From: Neoceratodus forsteri
Taxonomy: Eukaryota > Chordata > Ceratodontiformes > Ceratodontidae
Length of the DNA stretch: 64,000 nt
Direction of reading: 5' to 3'
Assembly (NCBI GenBank): GCA_016271365.2
Contig: CM057456.1
Location: 665,411,501-665,475,500, forward strand
The position numbers and the translations under genes were made by a program. Below the pieces are notes generated by a model. The model saw only the letters and a list, made by a program, of their open reading frames with translations, made no database searches and was not told where the DNA came from. Positions 12,938 to 23,961 of this stretch are shown here, one piece after another; within the stretch, counting starts at the first letter, position 1; each line of letters begins with the position of its first letter.

Positions 12938-13495
12938 AATAGTTAGTTAGTTAGTTAGTTAGTTAAAACCTTTATTTTTAAACAGGAATTCAGGTGGAAA
13001 AACATCACATCATTAGGACAAAGTCCTATTTTCAAGATGGTCCTGTAAAGTACATGATTCATAAATTATAACAATACATTCACAATATACATAAACCAAT
13101 CATTCACAATATGATACACAAAACATCTAAACAATCATCTATAACAATCACAATGTATTTTTAGTTCAGACATCAGACTTGTTAAAAATACCTTCAAATC
13201 ATTAATCTGGTTACAATATACAGGTTTCAAAGCCCCCCATAAATGATTAACAATAACCGGAAATCTAAAAGTACTATATGTGTTTATGGACCTTGGGAAT
13301 GCATAACCCCTTAAATTTATGTCTCTCAAATTATATACATATTTTCTTGGTTCTAATTTATCATAAAGGCTTTCAGGCTGTTGAAATTTTATTACCTTAA
13401 AAATTTGTATTAACCAAGAAATCCTACGTTTACTTTCCTGTGTAACCCAACCCAATTCACTAAGCACTTGACAATGATGTGCTCACTAAGCACTT
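12938..13495 (-). mobile_element. LINE 3' end, minus strand, with (AGTT)n tail
   Basis: An (AGTT)5-6 microsatellite at 12938-12964 sits where a LINE tail would be on the minus strand, next to a TTTATTTTTAAACAGG-type 3' UTR. Upstream on the minus strand (13467-13135), a 110-residue frame resembles the conserved C-terminal end of vertebrate LINE reverse transcriptases: a Y.LR block, a TFRFPV.VNHLW block and a final ND.K.FL block. It is 5' truncated near 13495. The UTR resembles that of the copy at 27535. Confidence 0.65.
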
Positions 13496-13654
13496 GACAA
13501 TGATGTGTTTCTACTTTCAAACCATCTGTTGCATATAGGTATTTGGCAAATGTTTACAACCACATGCACTGTTTGCTGTTTGCAGGTGGATGTAAGCAGG
13601 TTATAGTGTATGGTAGAATGTTGTTATGGATAGAAATCCATAACTAGAATGGAG

Positions 13655-13731
13655 TTGTTATGCTGCAGTAGCTATGTCATCACAGCTGTTATGCTGCACT
13701 AGCTATGTCACTACTGCAGCATAACAACTTG
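13655..13731. repeat. Imperfect hairpin
   Basis: GTTGTTATGCTGCAGTAG near 13655 is the exact reverse complement of CTACTGCAGCATAACAAC near 13713. The loop contains another GTTATGCTGCA..TAGCTATGTCA copy, so the block is a small repeat partly inverted on itself. Confidence 0.7.
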
Positions 13732-13922
13732 GAATGCTGCCACATAGTTGCTTTCCTTAATCCAGTTAAGCTGGAAGTTGCATTTTTTTAAACTTGAACT
13801 TGCAGAAACATCTGCAGCACACTGTGTCAGTTAAAAAAAATGTTAACATTTATATTCTCTGTTGTCTTCTCCAGTTGGTTTTGTGTGATTTTCTATGCTG
13901 TGACTGCCCATACACTATAAAA

Positions 13923-14090
13923 GATTGTGTATGAGCAATCATACACAAACAAGGAAATTCTTGTATCTTGAGGTTCCCTTGTTAACAAAGTACCACTTTA
14001 GCTGCGCTCTCGAGGTAATCTGTTACCAAGGGAAACCTCTCGATACAAGAATATCCTTGTTATGTATGACTGCTCATACACAATCCTCTA
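13923..14090. mobile_element. Foldback element, ~167 bp
   Basis: The left arm (GATTGTGTATGAGCAATC, then the ACAAGGAAATTCTTGTAT, AGGTTCCCTTG and GTTAAC blocks) is inverted on the right, ending in GCTCATACACAATC. Arms are about 65 bp with several mismatches, separated by a ~35-bp loop. The symmetric structure and lack of coding fit a palindromic MITE. I could not define a target duplication. Confidence 0.7.
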
Positions 14091-14234
14091 TGTTGCTGTT
14101 TAAAGACAATTTAAATGTTTGCTATGCATGTGCTCTTCACAGGTTAAATGTGTTTGCAATGCAGGATGTGTTATGTTGGGATTTTATGTATCAGCTACTA
14201 TTATGACAGGAATGCATACCAGATGAGAAAGTGG

Positions 14235-15060
14235 AGTTGGGCTTTTTCATGTTTCATGATCATGAATATTTTTCATGAATATCTGATGAATCAGTCTCAC
14301 TGCTTGCACATGCAGATGATATAGCATTAATTTTGACCTTTCTGCTTGGTCAACAGAGAAAACTGGAAAAATTGTTGAAATTGTGTGATGAAACATATCT
14401 AAGGATAAACCAAAATAAGTCTTAAAGGTTGTTTCTGGAGCTTGAAACAAACATAAATACTGTTTATACCTTAATGGTATACCTCTAGGAACCGTAACTA
14501 ATTATAATTACTTAGGAGTTTGTTTTGCAAAGAATTTGAAATGGAATGCTCATATAGCATATCTAAAACAAAAAATAAAAGCACCAATAAATGGCAAATG
14601 AGTGCTTCATGAGGAATTATGGATAGTATTCTGTTCCAGATTGCTTATCAGTAATTAATGCAAAGCTAAGTATTGCAATATTCTATGCTTCAGAAATTTG
14701 GTGAATGCCAAATTTTAACTCCCATTGAAAACATTCTAAGTAGGCAATATAGATATTTGGTAAATCTTCCAGAGAGTACTCCTGCTCATAGTCTTTGTTG
14801 TGAACAAGGTCAGTATTCTCTAGAATCTTTGGTTGCTTCAAGGATTGTTATATTTCTAATGGATTTGAACATTGTACAATAATCAAGACTAGCAAAACTT
14901 TGTTTTGAAGAATAAACCATATATTCATTAAGGGAGTTTAAATTCCCATTTGTGGATTTCATAAAACAAAAGGTATATTCAATGGGCCTAGGATCTGTCT
15001 TAATGGATATATTTGGAATTCCACAGGAACAACTGATAATCAACATACAATTAAGGCATA
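14235..15060 (+). pseudogene. Non-LTR reverse transcriptase remnant
   Basis: Plus-strand translation, shifting between frames, gives an HADDIAL box near 14310, then a L.LC.....RIN..KS block, and an NY.YLGV.F.KNLKWN.HI block near 14500-14560. A C-terminal piece at about 14730-14870 contains ILSRQYRYLVNLPESTP and a CCEQGQYSLESL block. This is the palm-to-C-terminus order of a LINE reverse transcriptase, but not of the CR1 copies elsewhere in the window. Several stops and shifts make it a dead fragment. I cannot assign the clade. Confidence 0.6.
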
Positions 15061-15156
15061 GAGATATAATGACTTAACAGGACTCAGCATAAATACAGCT
15101 TTCAAAAATTCATACTGCATACAAATTGATTTTAAAAAGTTTTCAGTTCTGTGCTG

Positions 15157-15690
15157 GCTCTCCAGTGCAGTGGTAGTTCTACTGCTCACGATGCGGATAA
15201 CCTGGATTTGGGAACCAGCATGAATCATCAGAAAACAAGCTGTGGGAGGAGAACTGAGTGTTTCAAAGGATACTCTCCACCTTGGGAAGGGAGGCTGTCC
15301 TGACTGTACTGCACTACTGCCGCCTAGGTAACCTCAGGTGGTGGTGCAGTCATAGTCAAGGAACTGGGAAGGAAAACGCCAATGCTCTCCAGCCAATGAG
15401 CACACACTGCATGTGTGTGCATTGGGAATTTAGCATCCTAGGGGCAGGAAACAGGACATCAGAAAATCTCCAACCATTTCAGGAGTATATCTACTCCTCA
15501 ATGCAGGCCCCACACTGTTGGCCTTGGATCTTGTTCCAGTTATACTTACCCAGTCTCTGTCAAGGGGGTAGGGTCCATCCCCAATGGCCACACCCTGGAA
15601 GCAAGCCAGGACACATCAGAGTCAAGGATAAGTCCGGGAGAAGGCAGGTGATGGTGTTGGGTGAGGGGGTCATGATCTATGTGGGGCCAT
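15157..15690 (+). mobile_element. GC-rich tRNA-derived SINE, copy 1
   Basis: The head reads GGCTCTCCAGTGCAGTGGTA and, about 40 bases on, AACCTGGATTTGGGAACC: a decayed A-box and B-box at tRNA-like spacing. The GC-rich body that follows (the CTTGGGAAGG block, then TGTACTGCACTACTGC) resembles the body of the copy at 16168. It is followed by AT-rich sequence from about 15700. The frame at 15258-15701 is SINE body, not a gene. Confidence 0.6.
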
Positions 15691-16167
15691 TTGGTCAGTA
15701 GGAAGAAAAAAGTATACTAAATTAAAAACAATGGAGACAAATTATCTTTCAAAATATTAGATAAAACTTCAAGAAATCTTCTTACTAGATTTCAGCTTGA
15801 ATGATATAAAAAGTAACCAACTGTATTAAAAACAGCAAAAAGGAAAATGTAATAAATATTGTGTAAAATAAATAAATAATTGTGGGACTGGAGAGCTGGA
15901 TGACTCATTTGTCCATTTCCTAAAGCTGAAAGGAAAACTTGGTTGCAGTGTTCTGAAGGATAACATTGGTACTCTGCAGTAAATTATTGCTTTCTTATTT
16001 TCTTCTTCTGGCATCATGGTATTGGACAAGATGATATATTTTCTTAGAAACATTATACTTTACTAAGAAACTTTGTCTGCTTATAATAGATACAGTTTCG
16101 TTGATATTCATTACTCTGTAAATGGCCAAACTCCTTGCTATACAAAGTGTTTTAAAAATCACTAACA

Positions 16168-16680
16168 GGCTGGTCGGCCCGGTGGCACTGAGGATTGAGG
16201 CACTGGATGCCACACTTCGCACCACACTGGTGACCTGCGTTCTGGAACGGACTTGGGCCACCTGGGGTTGGGAGGGGAGAGGAAGGATCAAGCATCCCAC
16301 GATTGCTCTCCTTCCTCTGGGAAGGGTTGGGGCACTGCAGCGCACTGTAGCAACAGCTGGTGGAGGCCAGCAGGGCAGCACCAAGCAGCAAAATGGGGGA
16401 GAGCATGGTGGGCGGAGGCATGTTGTGCCTGGACGCCATTGCACATCTGGCTCTCAGGGGAAAAAATAGGTGGAAAATGGTGGAGTGTGATCTCTGTGGC
16501 TGATGGCCATGCCCTGTGCCCCCCAATACCAGAGAGGATCCTACATACAGGGTGTGTGAGCGATTAAAGGCTGGCCCTGTGGGGGTGCCAGACTGGGCCA
16601 GGGGGGTACGGGTGTCAGCAGCCAGAGATCATGTGGGATCCACTCCATGGGAGGAGAAATAGAGATGATATAAAAAAAAA
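16168..16680 (+). mobile_element. GC-rich tRNA-derived SINE, copy 2
   Basis: Starts GGCTGGTCGGCCCGGTGG, has a decayed tRNA-like head, and ends in an A-rich tail (ATATAAAAAAAAATAT) at about 16668-16683. The preceding bases ATCACTAACA at about 16157-16167 and the following ATCACTGACA resemble a target duplication with one change. The GC-rich body produces long overlapping frames on both strands that carry no known domain. The body resembles the SINEs at 15157 and 16692. Confidence 0.65.
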
Positions 16681-16691
16681 TATCACTGACA

Positions 16692-17308
16692 GGCTGGGCC
16701 CATGGCACCAGGAGATAAGTGTTTGCTTGGCATACTGTCGACCCGGGTTCATGCACCAAACCCGGCTGTCAGGAGTGGAGGCCTCTGGGGAGGGTGCCAA
16801 GAGCATTCCTTGGATGCTTCCATTCTGGGGGGAGTTGGCTGCGTAGCACTGCTCCTTCAAAAGCTTCTGGCAATGGCCTGTGGCAATGTCCTTGATGATG
16901 GGTGACCACACACTGCCAGATGTCCCTGCCCAGGTTGCCGCTGTTGTGCACACTTTGGTGGGAGATGGATGGGACAGAAAACAGGCAAATGATCTTTTCC
17001 AGCTCTGGCAGATAATGGCTGCTGTTCCACTAAGCCGTAGTCCCCAGAGCACACTGTTCCCATCTCCCACACCTGACATTCCAGGAGAGCAACATCCAGA
17101 CTTCTCCTCTCCTCCAATTCCCCCCTTATGGGGAAGGGGGCTCTTTCAGTAGGATTAGAGCCAAAATCCTCCAGACACAGATCTAGCAGGACTTTGGGGG
17201 TGGGTGCTGGCAACTGAGGTGAGACTGATAGACAGCAGGGACTTGTACAGCCTTAAGGAGTGGCAGGCTGGGGGCTGGGGAAGGCAGAAAAACAGACAAG
17301 GCAAAATA
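16692..17308 (+). mobile_element. GC-rich tRNA-derived SINE, copy 3
   Basis: Begins GGCTGGGCCCATGGCACC and has the clearest B-box of the family, GACCCGGGTTCATGC, at about 16740. It ends in an A-rich tail near 17290-17308, followed by ATCACTGACA, the same decamer found at its left edge. It therefore sits directly behind copy 2, sharing one target-like decamer. No coding is inferred. Confidence 0.65.
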
Positions 17309-17316
17309 AATCACTG

Positions 17317-18344
17317 ACATGGGATCTATTTTCAAAGAGATCTTAGATCACTGCAATTTGCGACAATCTAGGGCTGCAGTAAACTCTGAGTGCATCAGGG
17401 ACCCTGCACCCATTTCTCTAAAATCAGGGGTTCCTACACCAAAAACCTGGGAGTTGCAGTACCTGCAGGCTAGCACCAAACAATTGGTGCATTGGTGGGA
17501 ATTGTCACAGGGATCCATCCCACTCCCCCAGGCGCAACACTAGAGAGGCTGGGATGGTCGGGGGGTGGTGAAACATGTTTGGCAAGATGGATTTGTGGGT
17601 AGAAGAGGCATGGAGTGCCACAGGGGGTGTTGGGGAGATGGTAGGCATGAGAGGGAGTGATGTGGCACCCGGTGGGGGGAGCTGTTTTTATAGCTATAAA
17701 GCCAATGGGATGGTACCATAGGGGGGTTCCAGGGACAAAAAGTGCCATGGCCTCAGGTAGGCACAACCCTGACAGCAGCCCCAAGTCTGGGGCTGCTGCC
17801 AGAGCTGTGCCAACCTGGGGCCATGGCACTGTTTGTCCCTGGATCTCCCCATGGTACCATCTTATTGGCTTTATGGTTATATAAGCAACACTCCCACCAG
17901 GTGCCATATCACTCCCTTGCATGCCCACCATCTCCTCATCTTCCCCATGATTCCTCTGTGCTCCCTTCTACCCCCAGACCACACTTCTAGAGCCCTCCCA
18001 ATTTGCCACATTGTGTGGCACTGATGCAAGGTGCTTAGATCACTTCATGGCTGGTCTAAGTCACGCTTCTTACTGCACCCGTGGCAGGGCTTCCAAAATA
18101 TGAAAAAAGGGGTTGGTGCAGCCCCACTGTGGTGCAAGCCCCCTTGTGATCCAATACACCCAGCTGTATGTTGCAAGGGTGGCACAGTGCCACTGTGGTG
18201 CAGTGTCTTCCCTTTTCAATGCATCTCATGTTTGGAAAATGGGAATGCCATATCTCTTGACACAAGGTGCCACTTGCATCATTTATGTTTGATGCAGGCA
18301 CCTTGCATCATTCCTCAGGCTTTGAAAATTGAGCCCAATAATTT
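17317..18344. mobile_element. Foldback/Harbinger-like element A
   Basis: The left end reads GGGATCTATTTTCAAAG and the right end, inverted, reads GGGCTCAATTTTCAAAG. The middle is a long inverted repeat centred near 17787 (CAGCCCCAAG/TCTGGGGCTG). Flanking blocks such as ATGGTACCAT, GCCAATGGGATGG and GGGAGTGAT match in inverted order on both sides out to about 17640 and 17930. The subterminal region on the right, inverted, matches the left subterminal region of element C (CTGCATCAAACATAA). Long frames here are products of the palindrome. Confidence 0.65.
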
Positions 18345-18615
18345 TTGTGATTATATTAGATGTGAGATGCTGGATCTGCTTTTTGGAGACTTTGAGAGGC
18401 TTTCAGATCCCAGTAGAAATTTGGGGATTACCGACCACAATACAGTGGTTATGGAGTGTAGGTAATCCGGCCCAAACCCTTTGGAGTCCTGTTTACATTC
18501 TAACTTGTGTCTAGCGTTATCTAAAGCAGGTATCCACTATGTCACATCTTGTATCATAGACTTAAAACACTTGTATCTCCTCATTAATATTCCAGTGTGC
18601 TAAAAACATAGAGAA

Positions 18616-18772
18616 TAGTGGATGGGCAACTGTGCAGAACCAGTGTGTTGTGCCACCAAGGGGTTCTGAGTCCCAGTGACTTCGAGAATGAAGCTTGAGA
18701 GGTCTGTGAGAATCCGAACCCCGAGGTGGCACAACACACTGGTTGGGCATAGAGTTGCCCATCCACTAATTT
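18616..18772. mobile_element. Foldback element, ~157 bp
   Basis: TAGTGGATGGGCAACT on the left mirrors AGTTGCCCATCCACTA on the right. The inner blocks CAGTGTGTTGTGCCACC and GGTGGCACAACACACTGG also mirror each other. The arms, about 50 bp, surround a ~50-bp loop. Non-coding. Confidence 0.8.
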
Positions 18773-19063
18773 TTGTAGTGTATGGTGCCCGTAAAAATAT
18801 AGTGGAAAAGCTTTCAATGCTTTTTAGAACTGATAAGTATTTTTGTTTTTCTGCTGCATTTCATTCCGGTTCTCTACGATGGTTGCAAGGGTCAGTGGTG
18901 TGGTTGCTGGGGTCCAGATGTCCTGACATGTATAACAGGGACTGCTATTGATTGAAAGTTTAATGTGGGTGGGATTTTCAAAAAAAACATGGTGGTGGTA
19001 TCTCTCACTAAGCAAGAGGATTGAGTTGGGGAATTGCTTTCCTACATGTGAGTTATTTTAAAA

Positions 19064-19212
19064 TATCTGGTTGATTCTGCGGGTGTATTTTTTAGTTATA
19101 GCTAAAAATATCTGGTTGATCCTGTGTTTTTAATAGTTATCTGGTTGATCCTGCCGAAGCCATGCACTCGATGGTGCTGCCACCGCAACTTACTATCTGG
19201 TTGATCCTGCTG
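19064..19212 (+). repeat. Four copies of the 18S rRNA 5'-end motif
   Basis: TATCTGGTTGATCCTGC or a near match occurs at 19064-19080 (one change), 19109-19126, 19138-19155 and 19194-19212. CTGGTTGATCCTGCC is the near-universal start of eukaryotic 18S rRNA. The third copy continues GAAGCCATGCA, which loosely parallels the next 18S bases. No longer rRNA similarity follows any copy, so these are not rRNA genes. Spacing is irregular (45, 29 and 56 bp). Confidence 0.75.
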
Positions 19213-19272
19213 TTTCTGTTGCTGCAGCTCTTCTATTGAACAGTGCAGCTCATGCCCTTTCAAAACTAGCTG

Positions 19273-19347
19273 AAATGTTGTTGTACCACAGTGTGGTATA
19301 ACCACGTTCTATGACCACTGAACTGTGGTACAACAACATTTCAATTA
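19273..19347. repeat. Hairpin, ~22-bp arms
   Basis: GAAATGTTGTTGTACCACAG is repeated inverted as CTGTGGTACAACAACATTTC. The loop itself holds a smaller inverted pair around GTGGTATAACCACG. Confidence 0.8.
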
Positions 19348-19397
19348 GGATGGATTTCCATCCTGAACAAGCCTCGCCATACACTATAAACATAGTG

Positions 19398-20938
19398 GGC
19401 CCGAGTCCAGAATGGTTATGCATGGTGCAAAATGTCTTGCACCAAAACAAATGGTGCAAGTAACACTTTGTGCCATGAGTTCCAACAATCAGTATTCCAA
19501 AACGTAGCCTGTGACATGTCACGGGCTGCCTGTGCCAGAATCACCCTATGCCTCCATGTATGCCATAAATCCCTAGTGACATGGGGCAAGGGGGTTTACG
19601 GCAGCAGTTGCACCCTTTTCTGGACAGTGATACTTGTGGCACTGAACAGCACAGTTTCTATTCCAGGAGAATCCCCAGAAGACATTGGTCCAAGAACAGT
19701 TAGACCAGCTATTAGCTGGTCTAACTGTACTCTGCATCAACCAAGGGTGCACCACTGTGCCATGTGTACCCAATGGCCACCCCCCACAAATCCACATAAG
19801 ACTCACCCACCCATCACCCATTGTGGACCAGACATACATGCCCTCTGTGGGCTGCTGGCATCCCCAAGTCCCAATCCCCAAGTAATGCCCTACAGGGCTG
19901 CTCATGTCCTCCCAGTCCCAAGTAATGCCCCACAAGGCTGCTCATGTCCTTCTGATTCCCAAGTATTGCCCCGCAGCGCTGATCATGTCCTCCCAGTTCC
20001 CAAGCCCCAATCCCCGATTACCAGATCACCGGTAATTGTACATATGTAGAAACATACATCCTGTTATCCCTGGTAGTCTAGTGGCACCCACCCCCACCAA
20101 GCAATGCCAGTCCACCCCACACCCATTCCCAGTAGGCAACTGGCATATCCCACCTCTCACCTCCATAGCCAGCTGCCGACTGAGCCCCCTCTGAATGCGT
20201 ACTACTGAATACAGTACATGCTCAATGACTGACAGCTCATTCATTGGGCGAGTACTGTATACAGTACTATGTGTTCAGATGGAACTCAGTTGGCTGCTGG
20301 CCATGGAGGTGAGAGGTGAGATGTGCCAGTTGCCGACTGGGAACAGGTGTGGGGGTGATGTGGACTGGCACTGCTGGGTAGGGGGCCACTAGACTACCAG
20401 GGATAATGGGATGTGCTTTTCTACATATGTACAATTACTGGTGAGCTGACAATTGTGGATCAGGGCTTGGGGACAGGGGGACATGATTAGCCCTGCAGGG
20501 CATTACTTGGGGCTCGGGAGGACATGAGCAGCTCTGCAGGGCATTACTTGGGGATCAGGAGGACATGATCAGCCCTGCTGGGAATTACTTGGGGATTGGG
20601 GGGATATGATTAGCCCTGCAGGGCATTACTTGGGGATCAGGAGGACATAAGCAGCCCTGCAGGGCATTGCTTGTGGATCGGCGCTTGGGGAGTTTCTGAT
20701 AGTCCTGTGGGGATTGGGGCTTGGGGGGTGCTTGTGCCCTGTTAGTGGGCATTTACTGGGGCTTGTGTCACCCTGTTCAGGTGCACCCTCCCTTTGGCAC
20801 AATGCTTGGGGTGCCGTAAGTCATGGACATAGCTGCCGGAGACCCTGGCAATTCTGGAATTGGGATCAGAGTCCCCGGTGCATTGGCACTTGGTGCAAGT
20901 CACAATTGTCAATAACGTGCCTTCTGGAATAGGGCCCA
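19398..20938. mobile_element. Foldback/Harbinger-like element B (~1.5 kb palindrome)
   Basis: The ends GGGCCCGAGTCCAGAA and (inverted) GGGCCCTATTCCAGAA form terminal inverted repeats. The body is a giant palindrome centred near 20225, where GTACTGTATACAGTAC-type sequence lies. Outward, matching inverted pairs include GAGGTGAGAGGTG, CTACCAGGGATAA and CTACATATGTA. Next comes a ~52-bp tandem repeat (GGGCATTACTTGGGG.TC) at 20450-20680, whose inverted counterpart lies at 19860-20010. The CCTGGTAGTCTAGTGG block is shared with the Harbinger-like copies at 44670 and 52240. Frames inside have no domain. Confidence 0.7.
20450..20685. repeat. ~52-bp minisatellite inside element B
   Basis: About five units of the pattern GCCCTGCAGGGCATTACTTG followed by GGGAT.GGGAGGACATGA. 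Each unit carries the palindrome CCCTGCAGGG. An inverted, shorter set of the same units lies at 19860-20010. Confidence 0.75.
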
Positions 20939-20944
20939 TTGTGT

Positions 20945-23430
20945 TATGTTTTGTGTAAATGCTTTAAATTCAACAGTATTTGTAAACTATGTTGCATGTC
21001 CTATTATACAGAGTTTCCCTGCACTTTGAACTGAAAAATTGCAATACAAATGTTTCTTTATACGTGGATATTGTATTTATTGTAACTAATCATATTTGCA
21101 ATACTTATATTATCTATTTATTACACTGTAATGCCCATATCATGGATCAGTAAACTTGAACTTGAACATGCTGTTTGCATCTCCCTGCATACCTAATGCA
21201 GCAACATTTTCATCTATCTCTCTCCTGGATTGTGAAGCAACAGAGGAGACAAGAATGTGTCTAATAAAAATGATAATAGTCTAATTCTCACTTGCAATCT
21301 TATGGGTTGTTCAGTGGGGTACAGAGATGGCCAACCCACACAGTTGCTGTACTGAACATTTATGTGCTGGGGTGGAGTCTCCCAGTGCTTAAGCAAGAAT
21401 GCAAAACTGGGCTTGCACACAGTAACAGCACAGATTAATTTGTTGTAAACATCTGTGCATGGTGCCATGCTATGCAAACGCTTTCATGGTAGTGTGAAAC
21501 TGGCATGCATTCCAGCTGCATGACCCATACATTAGGCCCACTTGTGATTACATGTCAGTTGTCATCTGTTCACTCCCTTGTTGACTTACCTGTAAGTCCA
21601 GTAGCCCCCCCCAACCCAAGCCCAAAACAGTCCCGAGTAGTCCAGTGGATCCCTTCCTTCCTAGCTCCATTCCCAATATGCACCATGGCTGGGCTTTGGC
21701 CCTACATGGATCTTGTTTCCCTGATGTGTATGCTCACTAGGTGCAGAGGTCTGATACCCCTACTTTCTTCCTTAAAAGGTTACTAATGCAGAGGCATACC
21801 ATAACTCTGTGTGCAATGTGATGGGGCCTCCAGGCATTTGAAGAAGACACTGTATGCCTCTAGCATAACCACCCACACCCTCATATGCACAATGTCACTT
21901 TGATGTGCTCTGGCATTGAAGGGGTGTGCAACCCCCTTTGAGCATAACTTGAGGGTCACAAGCAAGGGGCTGGCAAAAATTGCTGCCTCAGTTATCTTAG
22001 CACTGGTCTGTTGTGATTCGTTTATATTCTTATTATAGAAAAACAGCGCCTTTTTCCAAAAGAGAATTTAGCCTCACTAAAGAAATAGACTGAATAAAAT
22101 ATTGTAGAACTGCTTATTTTCATGCAAGTAATATTTAGAGCATGACACTAATTGGATGCAATTGTGCAAATTTTATTTCATGATCTGCAATTAGCTCCTA
22201 ATTTTTGCCCATTGAAAACATGCAGTTTTGACCAATTAGCGCCATTTTATTTTAGCGCAGTTATCACTTAAGGGAATATAGCTATAATTATTTTACATCA
22301 AATATAACCTGTTCTGCAGTAGTTTTAGTCACTATTATAACTATCTCTGGACTTCCTTTATTGAAGTGTGCAAAAACAAGCTAATGAAATAAGGCCGGAC
22401 TATTAGAAGGGTGCCACTGCCTTTTTGCACCCGTGATGCATTTTGCTCAATTGTGTTGATATGTTAAATTAACTAGGAGGTTGTATTACTTTCTGATATT
22501 GTTTTCATGATTCTTAATGCATTTAAGACATAGTTTGTGACAAAAAAGTGTCTGTTATTTAGAGGTGGTAGAAAATGTTTTACTACTGTAGTTCCTAAAA
22601 AATGAAAAAATAGTCAAAATGATGGCATCTGCAGAATCTAAGAATAAAGGTTCAGCCATGTCTTCATACGTGTGAACTTACTTTATATCCTGCTTTCTGT
22701 TTGAATCATAACCGCATGTAAAAATGGCAGATTATGTTGTGCAGATTGAGAAGCATGAATACAGAAGTGAAGAAATTGACAATTTGACAAATATAGAATA
22801 ATTGTTTTGAGAAGTACTGTATTTTGAAGAAGGAAGACAAAGAATGAATCAACTTTCAGTGATTCTGTGGAAGGAAGGGATATTTATTTATTACTTTTTT
22901 TTTTTTTACTTGGAACGGAAGACTATGCAATTCTGCTTATGTTAAGCCTCATCTGTGGAAGGGGTGATACAGATGGAAACCAACTGACATTAAACCACAT
23001 TAAACTGTTGGTGATATTTCTAGTAAATGGGGGGAATTTGGCCAGGATACTGGAGAAATTCCCCTTCTCTTTTTCAAGACATGCCATGGGATTTGTAACA
23101 ACCATAAACTGTCAAGTACCACCAAGACCTTTTTGTCTTTAAAAGTAAATTTATTACATATAGGCCAATAAAAAATGCCTCACACATTTCAGATATCTAA
23201 TCCTTTATCAAAAATTAAATATCCAAAATGCATGGGCATTTTGCTGTTATCCTATGTAATAAATTATTTCAAAAAAGAGCCTTGGTGGTACTTTATAGTT
23301 ATGGGTGTGTGTGCGACAGTTTCATGGAGTAAATATGTTTGTATTGCTTGGTGAGCACCACAATCCTTGTGCGCACTTTTGAGGAAAGACATTTTAAACA
23401 TTCACTTGAAGAACCACCAGAACAGGTAGA
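20945..23430. other. No gene recognised
   Basis: Mostly AT-rich unique-looking sequence, with a poly-T run near 22890. The frames at 21505-21786 and 22867-23142 show no known motif. Confidence 0.4.
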
Positions 23431-23431
23431 T

Positions 23432-23610
23432 GGGACCTCAGTTTAACATCTCATCCAAAGGACGGCACCTCAGGAGTGCAGCACCCTCCTCATGCTGCAC
23501 TACAGTGTCAGTATTGGGATTAAACACAAGTGACTGGTGTGGGGATAGAACCCATGGTGTTATGATCTTCCAGCCTCAGAGATGAGTGTGCAACCTGAGT
23601 CACTGACACT
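23432..23610 (-). mobile_element. tRNA-derived SINE, minus strand, copy 1
   Basis: Read on the minus strand it starts GTGTCAGTGACTCAGGTTGC (A-box region). It has CCATGGGTTCTATCCCCAC as a B-box and ends with the GGATGAGATGTTAAACTGAG tail segment. The same layout recurs at 52471-52661. From memory, the tail segment is widespread in vertebrate SINEs, which marks this as an old family. Confidence 0.75.
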
Positions 23611-23961
23611 ATACAAAGAACTAAGAAGGGGTATGGTTCTCTTTTCTGGAAAATCATTAATAAGTTACAGAGTAATAGTCTTTCACAAGATGTTAAAACA
23701 GTAAAAGCAACAAGATATTACATTTTTTTTCAAACACTATTTATTAATTCTTACAGTGAAAATATTACATTCTATTTTTTACCTTCAAAATCAATGTTGC
23801 AATTGATCAAATAAGAGTATGAAACAAAATAGACAGAGTGAATAGCAAATTTTCCTAACAATTATTGTGTTTTTTAAATGTTCCATAACAGTATAGTACA
23901 TTTTGCTAAATTTATAACAGCAATGCACATCACAATATAAGCATTTGCATATAAATACAGT

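Noticed and set aside
16122..17213. Cluster of overlapping 100-150-residue frames on both strands
   Set aside because: GC-rich SINE bodies rarely contain stops; no domain or codon pattern supports a gene.
19064..19212. 18S rRNA gene or pseudogene
   Set aside because: Only the first ~15 bases match, four times over; no further rRNA sequence follows.
19432..20049. 205-residue plus-strand frame
   Set aside because: Sits inside foldback element B; proline-rich translation of a C-rich tandem repeat.
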